Shown piece after piece: positions 32,893 through 42,825 of a DNA stretch of 64,000 bases (within the stretch, counting starts at the first letter, position 1; each line of letters begins with the position of its first letter). Under the pieces are notes generated by a model. The model did no database searches and was not told where the DNA came from. It worked only from the letters and a program-made list of their open reading frames with translations. The stretch covers positions 3,162,001 through 3,226,000 of the forward strand of contig NW_015622547.1 in the NCBI RefSeq assembly GCF_000835495.1, given 5' to 3'. Source of the stretch: Cladophialophora immunda. Taxonomy: Eukaryota; Ascomycota; Eurotiomycetes; Chaetothyriales; Herpotrichiellaceae. The position numbers were made by a program, and so were the translations under genes.

Positions 32893-33632
32893 ACGGGAAG
32901 CAAGGGGTGGCGAGTTGACCCTTTTGGAGCGGACGAGCAGGGTAGTCTAGCAGAGGCAGAGGCAGCTGGTGTCCCAAATATCATCGCCGGACTGGAGAAC
33001 ATAATGCTACTTCGTCCCTGGTCACACTGGAAATTGTTATTCAGACAGATGTGAAGTCCGTGTCTTAGGGGTTCGTGGCTGTAGATAAGGATGACGAGGC
33101 TTTAAAAAAGGGAGTATAGATGACCGCGTGTTGGTGCCGCGTTGGCCTGATAGGAGAGCGTGTCTTGATCGTAGCCGCGTACCTGGACGCTTTTCAGGGG
33201 GAATACCTTCAGGTGAGATAGTCCTTGCTATGTGCAGAGGCTTTGAATTCGTCCTGCACGACCGGCTAGGCTTTTCTCGGGCTCCCAAAACAAGCACTAT
33301 CTCCTGGTATTCATATTGCCAGGCGATGGGAGGCGTATTCCACGGTCCATGTCCCAGCTGAGGTTCCGCGTGACTCGTTCCAGCTGTCGTCGCACCCAGG
33401 AACTGAGCTCATCTGCGCCCATCCACATGTCAGCCATGCATCTTCCACCTCCCTGTGTTCACCTTGGGGTTTTCAGGAGAATATCCAAAAACACCACGAT
33501 CCAGCGATCACCCCCATGCTCTGTCCAACAGCCAACGCGTCTCCCCGGATTTTCGCAATGACTCCTTCACCGCATGCACCTCAAGGGTTTGATCTCAAAG
33601 GGCCAACCTTGAGCTCAAGAGGTATTCACCCA
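32893..33632. other. Intergenic between convergent genes
   Basis: Lies between the aldolase stop and the 3' end of the second BTB copy. No gene recognised. Confidence 0.45.
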
Positions 33633-34804
33633 TCAATGTTTCTCGTGATTGCGAGTGTTGTGAAAGAATTTCTCCCTGCGGCCTGTGTAGCAGACAAGAC
33701 AGACCCCTGGAGCTGTCTTCATATGTCGTTCTACAACCTGAAACAGGTCGTCCGCAATATTTCTCCGACAGAAGTCACATCTCATAAGAAGGCCCCTTCT
33801 GCACCCCGAGTACATCAATATCTGGTCCCAGGGACTCAGCGCCCATTGTCGGTCGAGATCCCGAACCGCATTCATCGCCTGAGAGATTGACTTCTGACAT
33901 GTTCCAGCTTGTCCGGGTTTGATACCTTTCTTGGCCAAGTAGAACATGACTGTGCTGTATTTCGCAAACGAGCAGCCTCGCTTCTGTAAGGACGACGGAC
34001 AGAATGCGCCTGTATCGAAGCCTTTGCCAACACACTTGAAGACATCGTCAAGGAAGCCATGTAGTCGCTGCGTGCGGACTTTCTCAAGCTCTTCTGAAAG
34101 GAGGAAGTCAGGAGTAGGCCTCAAACATCAAAGGCCTGTGACACATACCTTCGAGGTCTCGGCCGCTCGCGAACAGAGCCGTATCGGTAAATGAGGGCAT
34201 CCTTCGTTCAGGACTGCGCAGGCGGCATGAGCCCCATGATAACACGGCATGCTTGGTCGCGAACCAGAACAAATCAGCGAATCTGAAAACCGCGGCGACT
34301 CCTATGCACTGTCCGATATTGAGCAGAGGAAAGTCCTTGAGCACGATCCGACTACTGTGCACTGCATTCCGGTCGCGGTCCTTGTCCATGAAGGCTTCCA
34401 ACACGCGAGCCAGCCTTGCAGCGATCCACGGTCTCAGCGCATTTGCAGAGTCGTGCATCTGCCAGTTCCGCAAGCTTACAGAGCCTCGTGGTGTCGCAGT
34501 GATCGAGGTTCTCAGCCTTGTGATGGACAATGTTGCAAAAGTCCAGGATGACCTCTGGGTCGTCTTCTGCGAGGACGACTTCTTTGGTCCTCGCCTCGAG
34601 GTATGATGACGAGAGCATTCGAGAAAAAACATCTGATGCGAGACTGATGACTGTCCCTGAGACTCGTATGTCCACGGCATCCGCGCCTCGACCGACCTTG
34701 AGTAGGACATCTCCATCTGGTACGACTTCGACAAGCTTTCTGCCGCGCTCTGAAGACTCTGCAGCGGCTTGCGGACTCTGGCTGCGTTCGAGGGCGTCGC
34801 TCAT
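33633..34804 (-). pseudogene. Frameshifted BTB/POZ-domain paralogue
   Basis: This is a second copy of the 15204–16385 gene type. Exon 1 (34804–34149) starts MSDALERSQSP and reads the BTB core DGDVLLKVGRG and VISLASDVFSRMLSSSYL correctly up to LADARLCK. It then runs to a stop at 34352 in that frame. The expected continuation (NALRPWIAARLARVLEAF … FRFADLFWFA) is one frame over, starting about 34441–34446, at a GCAAATGC string. A 55-nt intron (34094–34148, GTATGT…TTTCAG) and exon 2 (34093–33633), with CDFCRR and GVCLVCYTGRR zinc-type cysteines, are intact. A one-base insertion or two-base loss explains it; an assembly error is possible. If read as is, a roughly 150-residue BTB-only protein results. 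Confidence 0.75.
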
Positions 34805-36479
34805 GGTTGGGTCGGGACTGTGACACAGGAGGAGTCGTTCTGTCGAGTTCTTGTGTGCTCTCTCTGATGAACTCAAGGGCGCAATGCTGTCGGCGGCTGT
34901 TAGGGTGAACGATGAAGAGGTTCTTATAGAAGAAGAGAAGCCTTGACAGGCTGTTTCCACATGGAACCTACTAGCATGTGAAAAAGAGGCAGGTTCGCAC
35001 CAACGAGCAAAGACTGAGGTTCGTGTGAGGTATCCCCATTAGGAGTCCGGACTGAATCCGAATTAGGTATACAACAAGATGGAGTGACCGAGCGCTGAGG
35101 TGTAGGTCAAAACGTTATCACAACAGGATAGGCGAGCATGGCGGCGTACCAGGGATGTGTCAAGTTGTTCCTGAGAAAGGGCCAGGAGCTCATACATCAG
35201 GATTTGGCCCGGATGCTCGAATACGCCTTCCGAATGGTCTCGGCTTCCCTTAAACCGTGGCTCGAATCGTGCAGAGCTTTATGTCCATAGGTAGCATTCA
35301 TTGCCGTTCGAAGATGCAGCTGCCAGTTCATGCCAACATACAAGCGGAGCTGCAATAGACTAGCTGGCCTGGTAACTGGTGGAACGACCGTCTCCGAGTA
35401 GACATTGCCATTGTACCAAATACAGGGCAGCCTCTACTGGCATGTTGCCTGTCTTGTCTCCCCAACATTGTTAGTCCTTTATCCAACTTCACGCGTGTCG
35501 GCGACACCTACCGTCGTGCCGAAGCAACTTGTATCCTTGCGTCATCTTTCCAGACAGATACAGAGGACCATATATGCCCATGCTCGTTAATGGCCCGCAC
35601 GCAAACCTTCTCCATGGTCTTTGTGCAAATGTGAGTCGAGAAAGCATAGATCATAGGTGCGGGCGGGTCCACGTATCTGATTGTCTTCATTGTCATTGGC
35701 GGCATCATGGCATAGCATCTCTCAGTCCCCTGCCATTGGTAATCTCGAGGAGTCCAAGTATCTGCTTTGCCGGTCGGTTTGCTGATTCTAGCGCGCATAA
35801 CGGTTGGACTGTGGGAGAGAACACGAGCGAGGCGTATTATCGGTGCCTTGGATAGGGGGGTCCATTCAAAGCGCTCTCGATGGAAGACGACGACAACATC
35901 GTTGCATTGACTCTGAAGTTGGACACCCTTGCATCGAAGATGTGGAAGTTAGTCGCAAATACGCCCCTGTGAACCTTGAAAGAACCTCCGCGTCAGACAC
36001 GATCACAACTCATCCGGAATTTAACTCTTTTGCGGCCCAGCCCCTATTTGGTCAGCACTGCCCCCTCAATTGATGTGATCTTGTGAAGAGCCTGGACGCA
36101 TCGGTCTGTGGACAGGGGAGCGACAGAGGTAGGCAGACACAAGGAGAAATGGGCAAACATTGTATGGATCGAAAAGGATACGTCCGGGTTTGCGCGGCTC
36201 CTCTATCAAGAAGTCAAGAAGATGCGGCCATGTGGATTGAAGAGAAACGTAACGAAAGAAAACGAACGTGGGAAATTTTGTTCGAGAAGACAAAAAGAGA
36301 ACGACACCAACTTAACCTCGACTCCTGCTAGGACCATTCTTGTTTTCCCTCTGGTGCGACATCCTTGCCCAACGCCTTGTGCCCGTCATTTCCTTGGGAA
36401 GATCACCACCACATTTACATCAGTAAGTTGCGACATCTCCAAGATCGCATTTCTGGCCTTGAGTATCAAGCCTCGACTT
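34805..36479. other. Intergenic, no gene recognised
   Basis: About 1.7 kb with only short frames lacking any recognisable features. It includes the promoter of the BTB paralogue at its left end. Confidence 0.45.
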
Positions 36480-37130
36480 TCAAGCCTCGAGTCTCGCCCT
36501 CTTGTCGCCACCATGTTCTTCCACTGCTCCATAACCTGTGCCTTCATAGCCAGTGTCAACCTTGTCGTATCCACTCTCGAAGTTGCGTTCTGTCAGCTTC
36601 TGGCCATCCACATTAAAGCTCTCGGCCTCTCCCATGTCGGCATTAAACATATCCTCTTTCTCCCGCATTACTCCTTTGCCCTTGGTGTCCACGCCCCTGC
36701 TCACCACATTGTACGCTCTTCTTCTCTTGTACCGTCTCCAGCACAGGCATCCGCCAGTCAAGAGGGCGAGGAGGACGACGGCGCCAACGACAGCAATTAC
36801 AATGATGTATTTTGTGGCAAGATGGTGGCTGCTTTGTTGTTGTGCCGGAAGAGAAGGCGTGCTGTCAGAACTCAGGCCGGCGTTGCTCAGTTTTTCGGCG
36901 GCGTGGGTAATCTTTTCCGGGTAGCGAGTAGTTGTGGTGGTGGACAGGCCGAGGACTGAATTGACGGCCTCATTGCCGACTCCTGCTTGAGCCAACTTGC
37001 CCAGAGCGTGAGTGACCTTGGCGCTGTTCGGGACTGAGGTCGTTGTCGCGGTGTGTCCACTCGCCAGGTTAGGTACTGCGCTTTTCGCGTCTCGGATGCC
37101 CAAGAGCAGGCGGTCGGGAATGAAGTCCAT
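36480..37130 (-). CDS. Small single-pass membrane protein, unknown function
   Basis: An intronless frame of 216 residues from a genuine ATG. The N-terminal half is Ser/Thr/Ala-rich. It contains two copies of a pattern K-(V/I)-T-H-A-x2-(K)-L-x2-A-G, at about residues 38–50 and 73–85. One hydrophobic segment (YIIVIAVVGAVVLLALLTGG, about 108–127) follows, ending at a WRRYKRRR stop-transfer. The acidic, Gly/Tyr-rich tail is about 75 residues. There is no classical signal peptide, so it is probably a type III single-pass protein with an outer N-terminus. The layout resembles small fungal surface sensors, but no family is recognised. Confidence 0.6.
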   Translation of the reverse strand: MDFIPDRLLLGIRDAKSAVPNLASGHTATTTSVPNSAKVTHALGKLAQAGVGNEAVNSVLGLSTTTTTRYPEKITHAAEKLSNAGLSSDSTPSLPAQQQSSHHLATKYIIVIAVVGAVVLLALLTGGCLCWRRYKRRRAYNVVSRGVDTKGKGVMREKEDMFNADMGEAESFNVDGQKLTERNFESGYDKVDTGYEGTGYGAVEEHGGDKRARLEA

Positions 37131-37973
37131 GGTTCAGTATTACTTCGAAGAAAGGGAATGGCCAAGTGTAGGCTTTCAAGGTGAAATAACTGCCAGGTTA
37201 ATCAACGAAAGAGTGACTCGGTTCGAAAGTAAAAAGGTGGAAAGGAAAGAGGACTTGACAGCGAAACCCAGGGCGCCGACACTTCGCAAAGGGAGTTTCC
37301 AAAGGATCGTCGCGAGGGCAGCGAAGAGCCAGTATTTCAGAGAGACATGTGGCGGCCCAGGCATAGAGACCAAGGCCACTGCCAGGCACGGGGGGAGGTG
37401 AGCATAAGCACTTGTGCCAAAAGCTTCGGCACCTCAGACACGGCTTTATTGGGCGACAGGGTCTTGTAAGCAGAATGTGCCTGATATAGTAGCAGATCCA
37501 GATTGCGCAGGATGTGGCAGACGCTGGATTGGGCAATTTCTGGACCTCAGCCCCTAGTGCATGTCAGCTTTGGCATTCAGCTCGAACCGCCCCAGAGCCA
37601 GCCAGGTCACCAAGCTTTGCACAAGCCTCAATGCTTGGCTGGGCTTGACCTTGTCTGGCAAACGGGTGCACTTTACCCTCAACGGGGAGTCCTGGTTGAT
37701 CTGGGCAGTGAGCATATGTAGTACGAGCAGGGTTGAAGCCTTGACGTTGGCTCCTGATTGGAAGGAGGGAGACGAAGCTGAAGGAATACGGCGTCCGAGA
37801 TTAAAGCCTCATGCTAGAATGGCTCTGAATCAGTACGCCGATATCACGTGGGTATCCTGACTCGCGCAGTTGAACCCCCGAGATCTTGTCGCCATTATTG
37901 TTCTGCGCCTGCGATTGTGCCAGCCGGCAACAAGGCGGTATTGACGGTAGCTCATCTGCGGCACTCGGACAAG
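37131..37973. other. Divergent upstream region
   Basis: Shared upstream space of the small membrane protein (minus) and the 367-residue membrane protein (plus). No additional gene seen. Confidence 0.4.
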
Positions 37974-39077
37974 ATGGCTCGTGGCGCTGGGAAGCGAGCC
38001 AACAAACCGGCTGCCAGCGCGACTGCCCACACAAAACCACCTGCGAGTACTGTCACCGGGCCTCCCACCCCGTTTCAATACGCCCCAACTTCGCTCAGAC
38101 CCTTCCTATCGACCCTTCCTACGGACCACATATACCTGGTTCACCTAGACCACACACCGCCGAGTCTCAAGAAACGTGTATTCGCCGTCCCCGTCCTCCT
38201 TAATCTGCTCATCACGATCGGACTCTGCATTCGCCTCTACTATGCCGTACCAATCTACCTCGAACAAATCATTACCATATTCGGATATGACACTGCATAT
38301 AAAATTGACACTGCGACTGCGGGAGTGGGAGAACTTATGAATGCTGTCACGTCACGGACTGCCTTGCTCATGCTCGACTATGCAATCTTTGGCTTGCTTG
38401 GAAGCTGGCCCAAGGAATTTGTCTTTGGCAGCAGACTGTTGAGGTTCGTGGGCCCGTGGGAATGGAGGAGAACCATAGGCTTCAGGAGTACCGAAATCAT
38501 TGTTCGCAGAGGCAGAAAATGGGACACACCGTTGCTTGTTGGGGACACCCCAGAGGAGGTAAAGACGTGGAATTTGGACGAAGAATTGACCATCAAAGTC
38601 AAAGTCGACCCAGCCATGCGGACTGCGACTCTTGCGAAGACTGGCTATCTACTCCTTGACAAGGATTGGGATCTCGACTTCAAAGCAATGCTGGACGCAC
38701 ATAGGCTGGTGGAGAAAGGTGCGATCCAACTGAAGGACCTCGAAAATCTAGCTCTGGTATTTTATGAGAAGCAATGGCTTGTCTGGAAAGTCCATGAAGC
38801 CCCAGACATTACGGCCAATGGACAGCAGCAGGACAGCACTGTGGAAAGATTCAGACGCATTCTTACAGATCTTGGTGCTGAAAGCGTCTTCTTCCGTTGG
38901 ATTGAGATCGTCCAGTTTGAAACCTCGCAACCTGGAGGGTTTACGCAAGGACGGCAGGCTGAAGCGATCCGCGAACTGAGGGCTCGCTTGGAGAAGAAAG
39001 GGGTGGATTACGCCAGATTTTGGGAGGACATAGGTGGTCAGGCTGGCCTTCCTGGTTTTGATGTGCGAAATCAATGA
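37974..39077 (+). CDS. Conserved fungal membrane protein, unknown function
   Basis: An intronless frame of 367 residues from MARGAGKRANKP; the frame is open upstream to 37848 but without an ATG. A basic Ala/Thr/Pro-rich N-terminus of about 60 residues is followed by a hydrophobic segment (VFAVPVLLNLLITIGLCIRLYY). A second, weaker one follows (TALLMLDYAIFGLLGSW), then a roughly 230-residue soluble domain rich in Trp and charged residues (WDTPLLVGD, LLLDKDWDLDF, FFRWIEIVQFE). The pattern suggests an ER or mitochondrial membrane protein found across filamentous fungi. No catalytic motif is visible. It lies 235 bases before the homoserine dehydrogenase start on the same strand. Confidence 0.72.
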   Translation: MARGAGKRANKPAASATAHTKPPASTVTGPPTPFQYAPTSLRPFLSTLPTDHIYLVHLDHTPPSLKKRVFAVPVLLNLLITIGLCIRLYYAVPIYLEQIITIFGYDTAYKIDTATAGVGELMNAVTSRTALLMLDYAIFGLLGSWPKEFVFGSRLLRFVGPWEWRRTIGFRSTEIIVRRGRKWDTPLLVGDTPEEVKTWNLDEELTIKVKVDPAMRTATLAKTGYLLLDKDWDLDFKAMLDAHRLVEKGAIQLKDLENLALVFYEKQWLVWKVHEAPDITANGQQQDSTVERFRRILTDLGAESVFFRWIEIVQFETSQPGGFTQGRQAEAIRELRARLEKKGVDYARFWEDIGGQAGLPGFDVRNQ

Positions 39078-39312
39078 TGATCAACGATAACGGCCGACAT
39101 TGAACCGCCCCACTGGTGTCTCACGGTTTCTTCCACTGCTGTTAATGCCATATGCTGGAGCACGTGCCTATCCCACTTGACGAGGCTGTTGCGCAGCCTT
39201 ATCTCCTGCATCCTTACCCCGCATTCAATTGAGTCCGACAGAGAAAAGTTTCAATGCCCGATTTCCTCTCAGCACGCAACAACGCGCTCTCACCTCTCCA
39301 TCGTCTTCAAAT

Positions 39313-40398
39313 ATGTCCTCGCCTAGCATCTATCTCGCCGTGATCGGCGTCGGCGGTGTCGGCACCTGTTTTCTGTCTCAGGTCTCTTCGTTACCTGCTC
39401 GTTTGCGCCCCACCCTGATTTTCCTTTCCCGTTCCTCGAAGCAACTCTACGATACGTCCTACACCCCTGTTTCGCCCTCCGACTTGCAAGCCTCGACCTC
39501 AAAACTCCTCTCCATTCCTGACGAACTCATCAAATATCTCTCGTCCGCGCCTGGAAAGGTCATACTCGTCGACAACACCTCCTCTCAAGATGTCGCAAAC
39601 GCATACCCATCGTTTCTACGCAAAGGGATCAGTGTCGTGACGCCGAACAAGAAGGCCTTTTCCAGCAGTCTACAGCTCTGGAACGATATATTCTCCGCAG
39701 TCGATCAGGCAAATGGACAAGCTATGGTCTACCACGAATCCAGTGTGGGTGCCGGCCTTCCCGTGATATCTACATTGAAAGACCTGGTCGCGACGGGCGA
39801 TCAAGTCACACGCATTGAAGGCGTGTTTTCAGGAACCATGTCATTCCTGTTCAACTCCTTTGCTCCCGTCGATGGATCCGGCAAAGGGAAATGGTCGGAG
39901 ATTGTGAAGCAGGCGAAAGAGGCAGGGTACACTGAACCCGATCCGAGGGACGACCTGAACGGGATGGACGTCGCGAGGAAACTCACCATTCTCGCTCGTC
40001 TGGCAGGGTTGAAGGTGCAAGGACCAGATTCCTTCCCCGTTCAGAGTCTCATCCCGAAAGAACTTGAGTCCGCGAGTTCCAGCGACGAGTTCATGGCTCG
40101 CCTACCTGAATTTGACGAGCAGATGGAGTCGTACAAGTCCCAGGCGGCCGCTCAGAACAAGGTTGTGAGATACGTCGGGTCGGTGGATGTTGGCAAGAGT
40201 GAGGTCAAGGTCGGATTGGAAATGGTAGAGAAGGGATCACCGATTGCCGGCTTGAAGGGCAGTGATAACTTGATTTGCTTTTATACCAAACGGTACGGTG
40301 CGAACCCGCTGGTCATACAGGGAGCGGGCGCAGGCGGCGAAGTCACCGCGATGGGTGTCACAGCAGACCTGATCAAGGTGGTCGAGCGCTTGGGATAG
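39313..40398 (+). CDS. hom6: Homoserine dehydrogenase
   Basis: An intronless gene of 361 residues, matching fungal Hom6 (about 360). The start MSSPSIYLAV puts the NAD(P) motif VIGVGGVGTCF at residues 10–20; the frame is open further upstream but without ATG. Family signatures are VVTPNKKAFSS, YHESSVGAGLPVI, the GVFSGTMSFLFN loop, YTEPDPRDDLNGMDVARK with catalytic and homoserine-binding residues, and a glycine-rich end (QGAGAGGEVTAMGVTADL). It reduces aspartate-4-semialdehyde to homoserine in the methionine/threonine/isoleucine branch in the cytosol. There is no N-terminal aspartokinase domain, as is normal in fungi. Confidence 0.95.
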   Translation: MSSPSIYLAVIGVGGVGTCFLSQVSSLPARLRPTLIFLSRSSKQLYDTSYTPVSPSDLQASTSKLLSIPDELIKYLSSAPGKVILVDNTSSQDVANAYPSFLRKGISVVTPNKKAFSSSLQLWNDIFSAVDQANGQAMVYHESSVGAGLPVISTLKDLVATGDQVTRIEGVFSGTMSFLFNSFAPVDGSGKGKWSEIVKQAKEAGYTEPDPRDDLNGMDVARKLTILARLAGLKVQGPDSFPVQSLIPKELESASSSDEFMARLPEFDEQMESYKSQAAAQNKVVRYVGSVDVGKSEVKVGLEMVEKGSPIAGLKGSDNLICFYTKRYGANPLVIQGAGAGGEVTAMGVTADLIKVVERLG

Positions 40399-40870
40399 AT
40401 AAATAGACACAAAACCGATCGATCCGAAGGTGAAGAGCCATGAGGATATCAAAAGCCTTTCTTCTGCAGATCCTCATATCCCATCTTACTTCCCACACTG
40501 GAATCTCTGTTCCATACCACTGAATACTCCTAAATCCCTAATCCCTCGTTCTTAAAACTTGGTTGGCTTCATACTGTCATCCGGCAAATCAAGAACAGAG
40601 GTTTATACATGATTTTGATATAGCCTCTCAGGAAGAATTCCAGTCTTACGAACCCTATTTCCAGTAGTGTTCTTGCCTCGTTGCAAGCTTTCGAAGAAGA
40701 AAGGCGGTTTCTTCCAAAGAGGTAGAGATACAAGCTCATTCAATCAAGCATTCATTCGTTCGATCGATCCATCAATCACGTATTGACATGAACATCGTAA
40801 GATCCAATCGCCATATATACCAGGGTACTGTACGCCCATTTCAACCTCTGTTATCTCTCTCCTCTTGGGA
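40399..40870. other. Intergenic between convergent genes
   Basis: The 3' regions of hom6 (plus) and the DUF3445 gene (minus). AT-rich stretches such as TTCATTCGTTCGATCGATCC occur. No gene seen. Confidence 0.45.
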
Positions 40871-42324
40871 TCAGCTTCTGAGATACCTCTTGACTGCCTC
40901 CCCCCACACGACGCCTCTCTTGTAAAAGTGCATTGCGGGCACACTCCCCTCCTTCAACCCATCGATCGCCTGTGCGAGTTCCTCTCCCTTTCCCTCCTCC
41001 TTCACCTCGGCAATCGGATACAGATATGTCTTGAAGGCGAACACCAGCGCCTTACTCTTTGGTAACCTGTGGAGCGTCTGCCTCTCGCATCTCAAGAACG
41101 TCTTGTCCACGTCAACGTCCTCGAGTTCCTCAACCTCGTCCCCTTCGTGGGCGTGGTTAGTTCCGGGCCCGGCCGCATACAGGTCCGTGTTCGTGGTGAT
41201 GGCCCAGTTTACGCGGCGGACGTATTTGCCCACTTCGAGCCGGGAGAAGAATCGGTCCATCGATGCCTCTAGTTTTTGAGGGTAGCCAGGCACAGGGCCG
41301 TGGATTTTGGCGAGTCGATGCCCGAGTTTCTCGGCGGGGTCGAAACCGCTGGGGCAGCAGCAGACGTAGGCCTCGAGGATATACTTTGCATCGCCTTCCG
41401 GGCTCTCGTCGTTCGTTTCTTTCTTGTCGGTACTTGGGTCCCCTTCTTCGGGAAAGAGGAAGAGGAAGTCTTCGTCCAGGGTTCGGCCCAGGGTCTCCAA
41501 CAACATTTTCGTCGACGTCCGAGGCGAGGGTTTCGCGGGAAATAGAGCCTTGGTCACCAGATTCTCCAGCATAAACGTCTTGCCCTCCTCGTAATCGGTC
41601 TCGTGTAGTTTAAACATCTGAGGGAAGCGCAGGGGCAGGTAGGTGCCGAGAAGGAATTGGTAGAGCTCGACGACAGCGGGGCGAATGCGGTAATCGTCAT
41701 TCACGGCAACAACGTGCTCACCGTGCTCGGCCATCACTTTCCGGCGATAGGCAACGCGGTCTGCGTAGTTCCTGTCCATCACTAGTAACTCCGAAGGTGG
41801 GAGGTTCTCAAGTGCTGATTCGTCAGATTCGGCTCGTGTAGAGTCAGCCTCTTCTTGTAGGAACAAGAGAAGAGATTTTACTGGAGAGGACAGAGGAGCG
41901 TCAAGGCAGGATCGGCCGTGAACTCACCCATAGTCAAATGGTACTTGGACTTGAAGGGTCGGAAACGGAGAGGTTCCGTGTTTTCCCAGTCAAAGTCTGG
42001 TTGCTCCTCCACGGGAGGGAACTCGGGGGCTTTGAGATAGCGATTCTCGAAACCGATCTTCTTCGCGGCTTTCTAGGGAGATATCAGCGATATCCGCGAC
42101 GTGAAGTGATCGGGCAAAGCGCGGATTGCTGTAGACGTAGCGACAAGGCTCACAAAACTCACATTCTTGACTCTCACTTGGTTTATGGCCAAGATAAGGA
42201 AGACAGCCAGGAGAATGACATTGGCATAGTTGCCCAGCGTGAACAACGAGGCGGCTTTGAAATCCTCCCAGCTCCGCCAGTGCCACACGAAGGATGGCCT
42301 CTCGATGTTTTGAAAGCTGCTCAT
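40871..42324 (-). CDS. Membrane-anchored DUF3445 protein (haem-dependent oxidative N-demethylase-like)
   Basis: Three exons (42324–42163, 42072–41928, 41853–40871) encode 429 residues. The introns are 90 and 74 nt, both with GTGAGT donors. An N-terminal hydrophobic helix (about 31–50, ending ILAINQVRV) is encoded by exon 1. The DUF3445 domain starts with the signature FRPFKSKYHLTM across the second splice junction. It continues through LLVMDRNYADRVAYRR, a KLHRLP-like region with GYPQKLEASMDRFFSRL, VRRVNWAITTNTDLY and FAFKTYLYPI. Bacterial members are haem proteins that demethylate amines; the fungal role is not established. Membrane anchoring is inferred from exon 1. It shares a 501-base upstream region with atg11. 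Confidence 0.85.
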
Positions 42325-42825
42325 TGTGGGCTGGGATGTCCGTCCCTCCTGATTGTCGCTGAGTTGGGCTTGTGCTGGTGACTTCCAGCTGACCTTCTGA
42401 TGCCTTGTGACCTGGAACCAAAGATGAGAGAGTCACTTGTCAGCGCCGGGCACATATAAACTGTTCGAGACCTTCACATGTGCCTCCGGCCTTCTGAACA
42501 CGAAAATCGCAAAAGATCAGCTACTCAGTAGTCTATATCCGCCTTGCTACCTCCCTAGACGCCCAACGACATACTCTATATAGGAGTACTCCGTCCAGTC
42601 ACAGTAACTGAAACGGGACAAATCTTCCGATCCCCGATGGAAAGACAAACCGACACGACGAAGGAGATTTGCTGACTAAGAATTCCATCCATTCACACGA
42701 CTTGCTGCCTCTCAGACGCGGTGTGGATTAACGGTTCCGCCTAATGCTATCTCCGACTCCCTCTCTCCCAGATAGATCTGCCTGGACTTCTAGAAGTTGC
42801 AGTGGAGGTGGTGAAGGGGGAGACG
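42325..42825. promoter_or_regulatory. Bidirectional upstream region of DUF3445 gene and atg11
   Basis: 501 bases between divergent start codons. No distinct motif was assigned. Confidence 0.4.
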
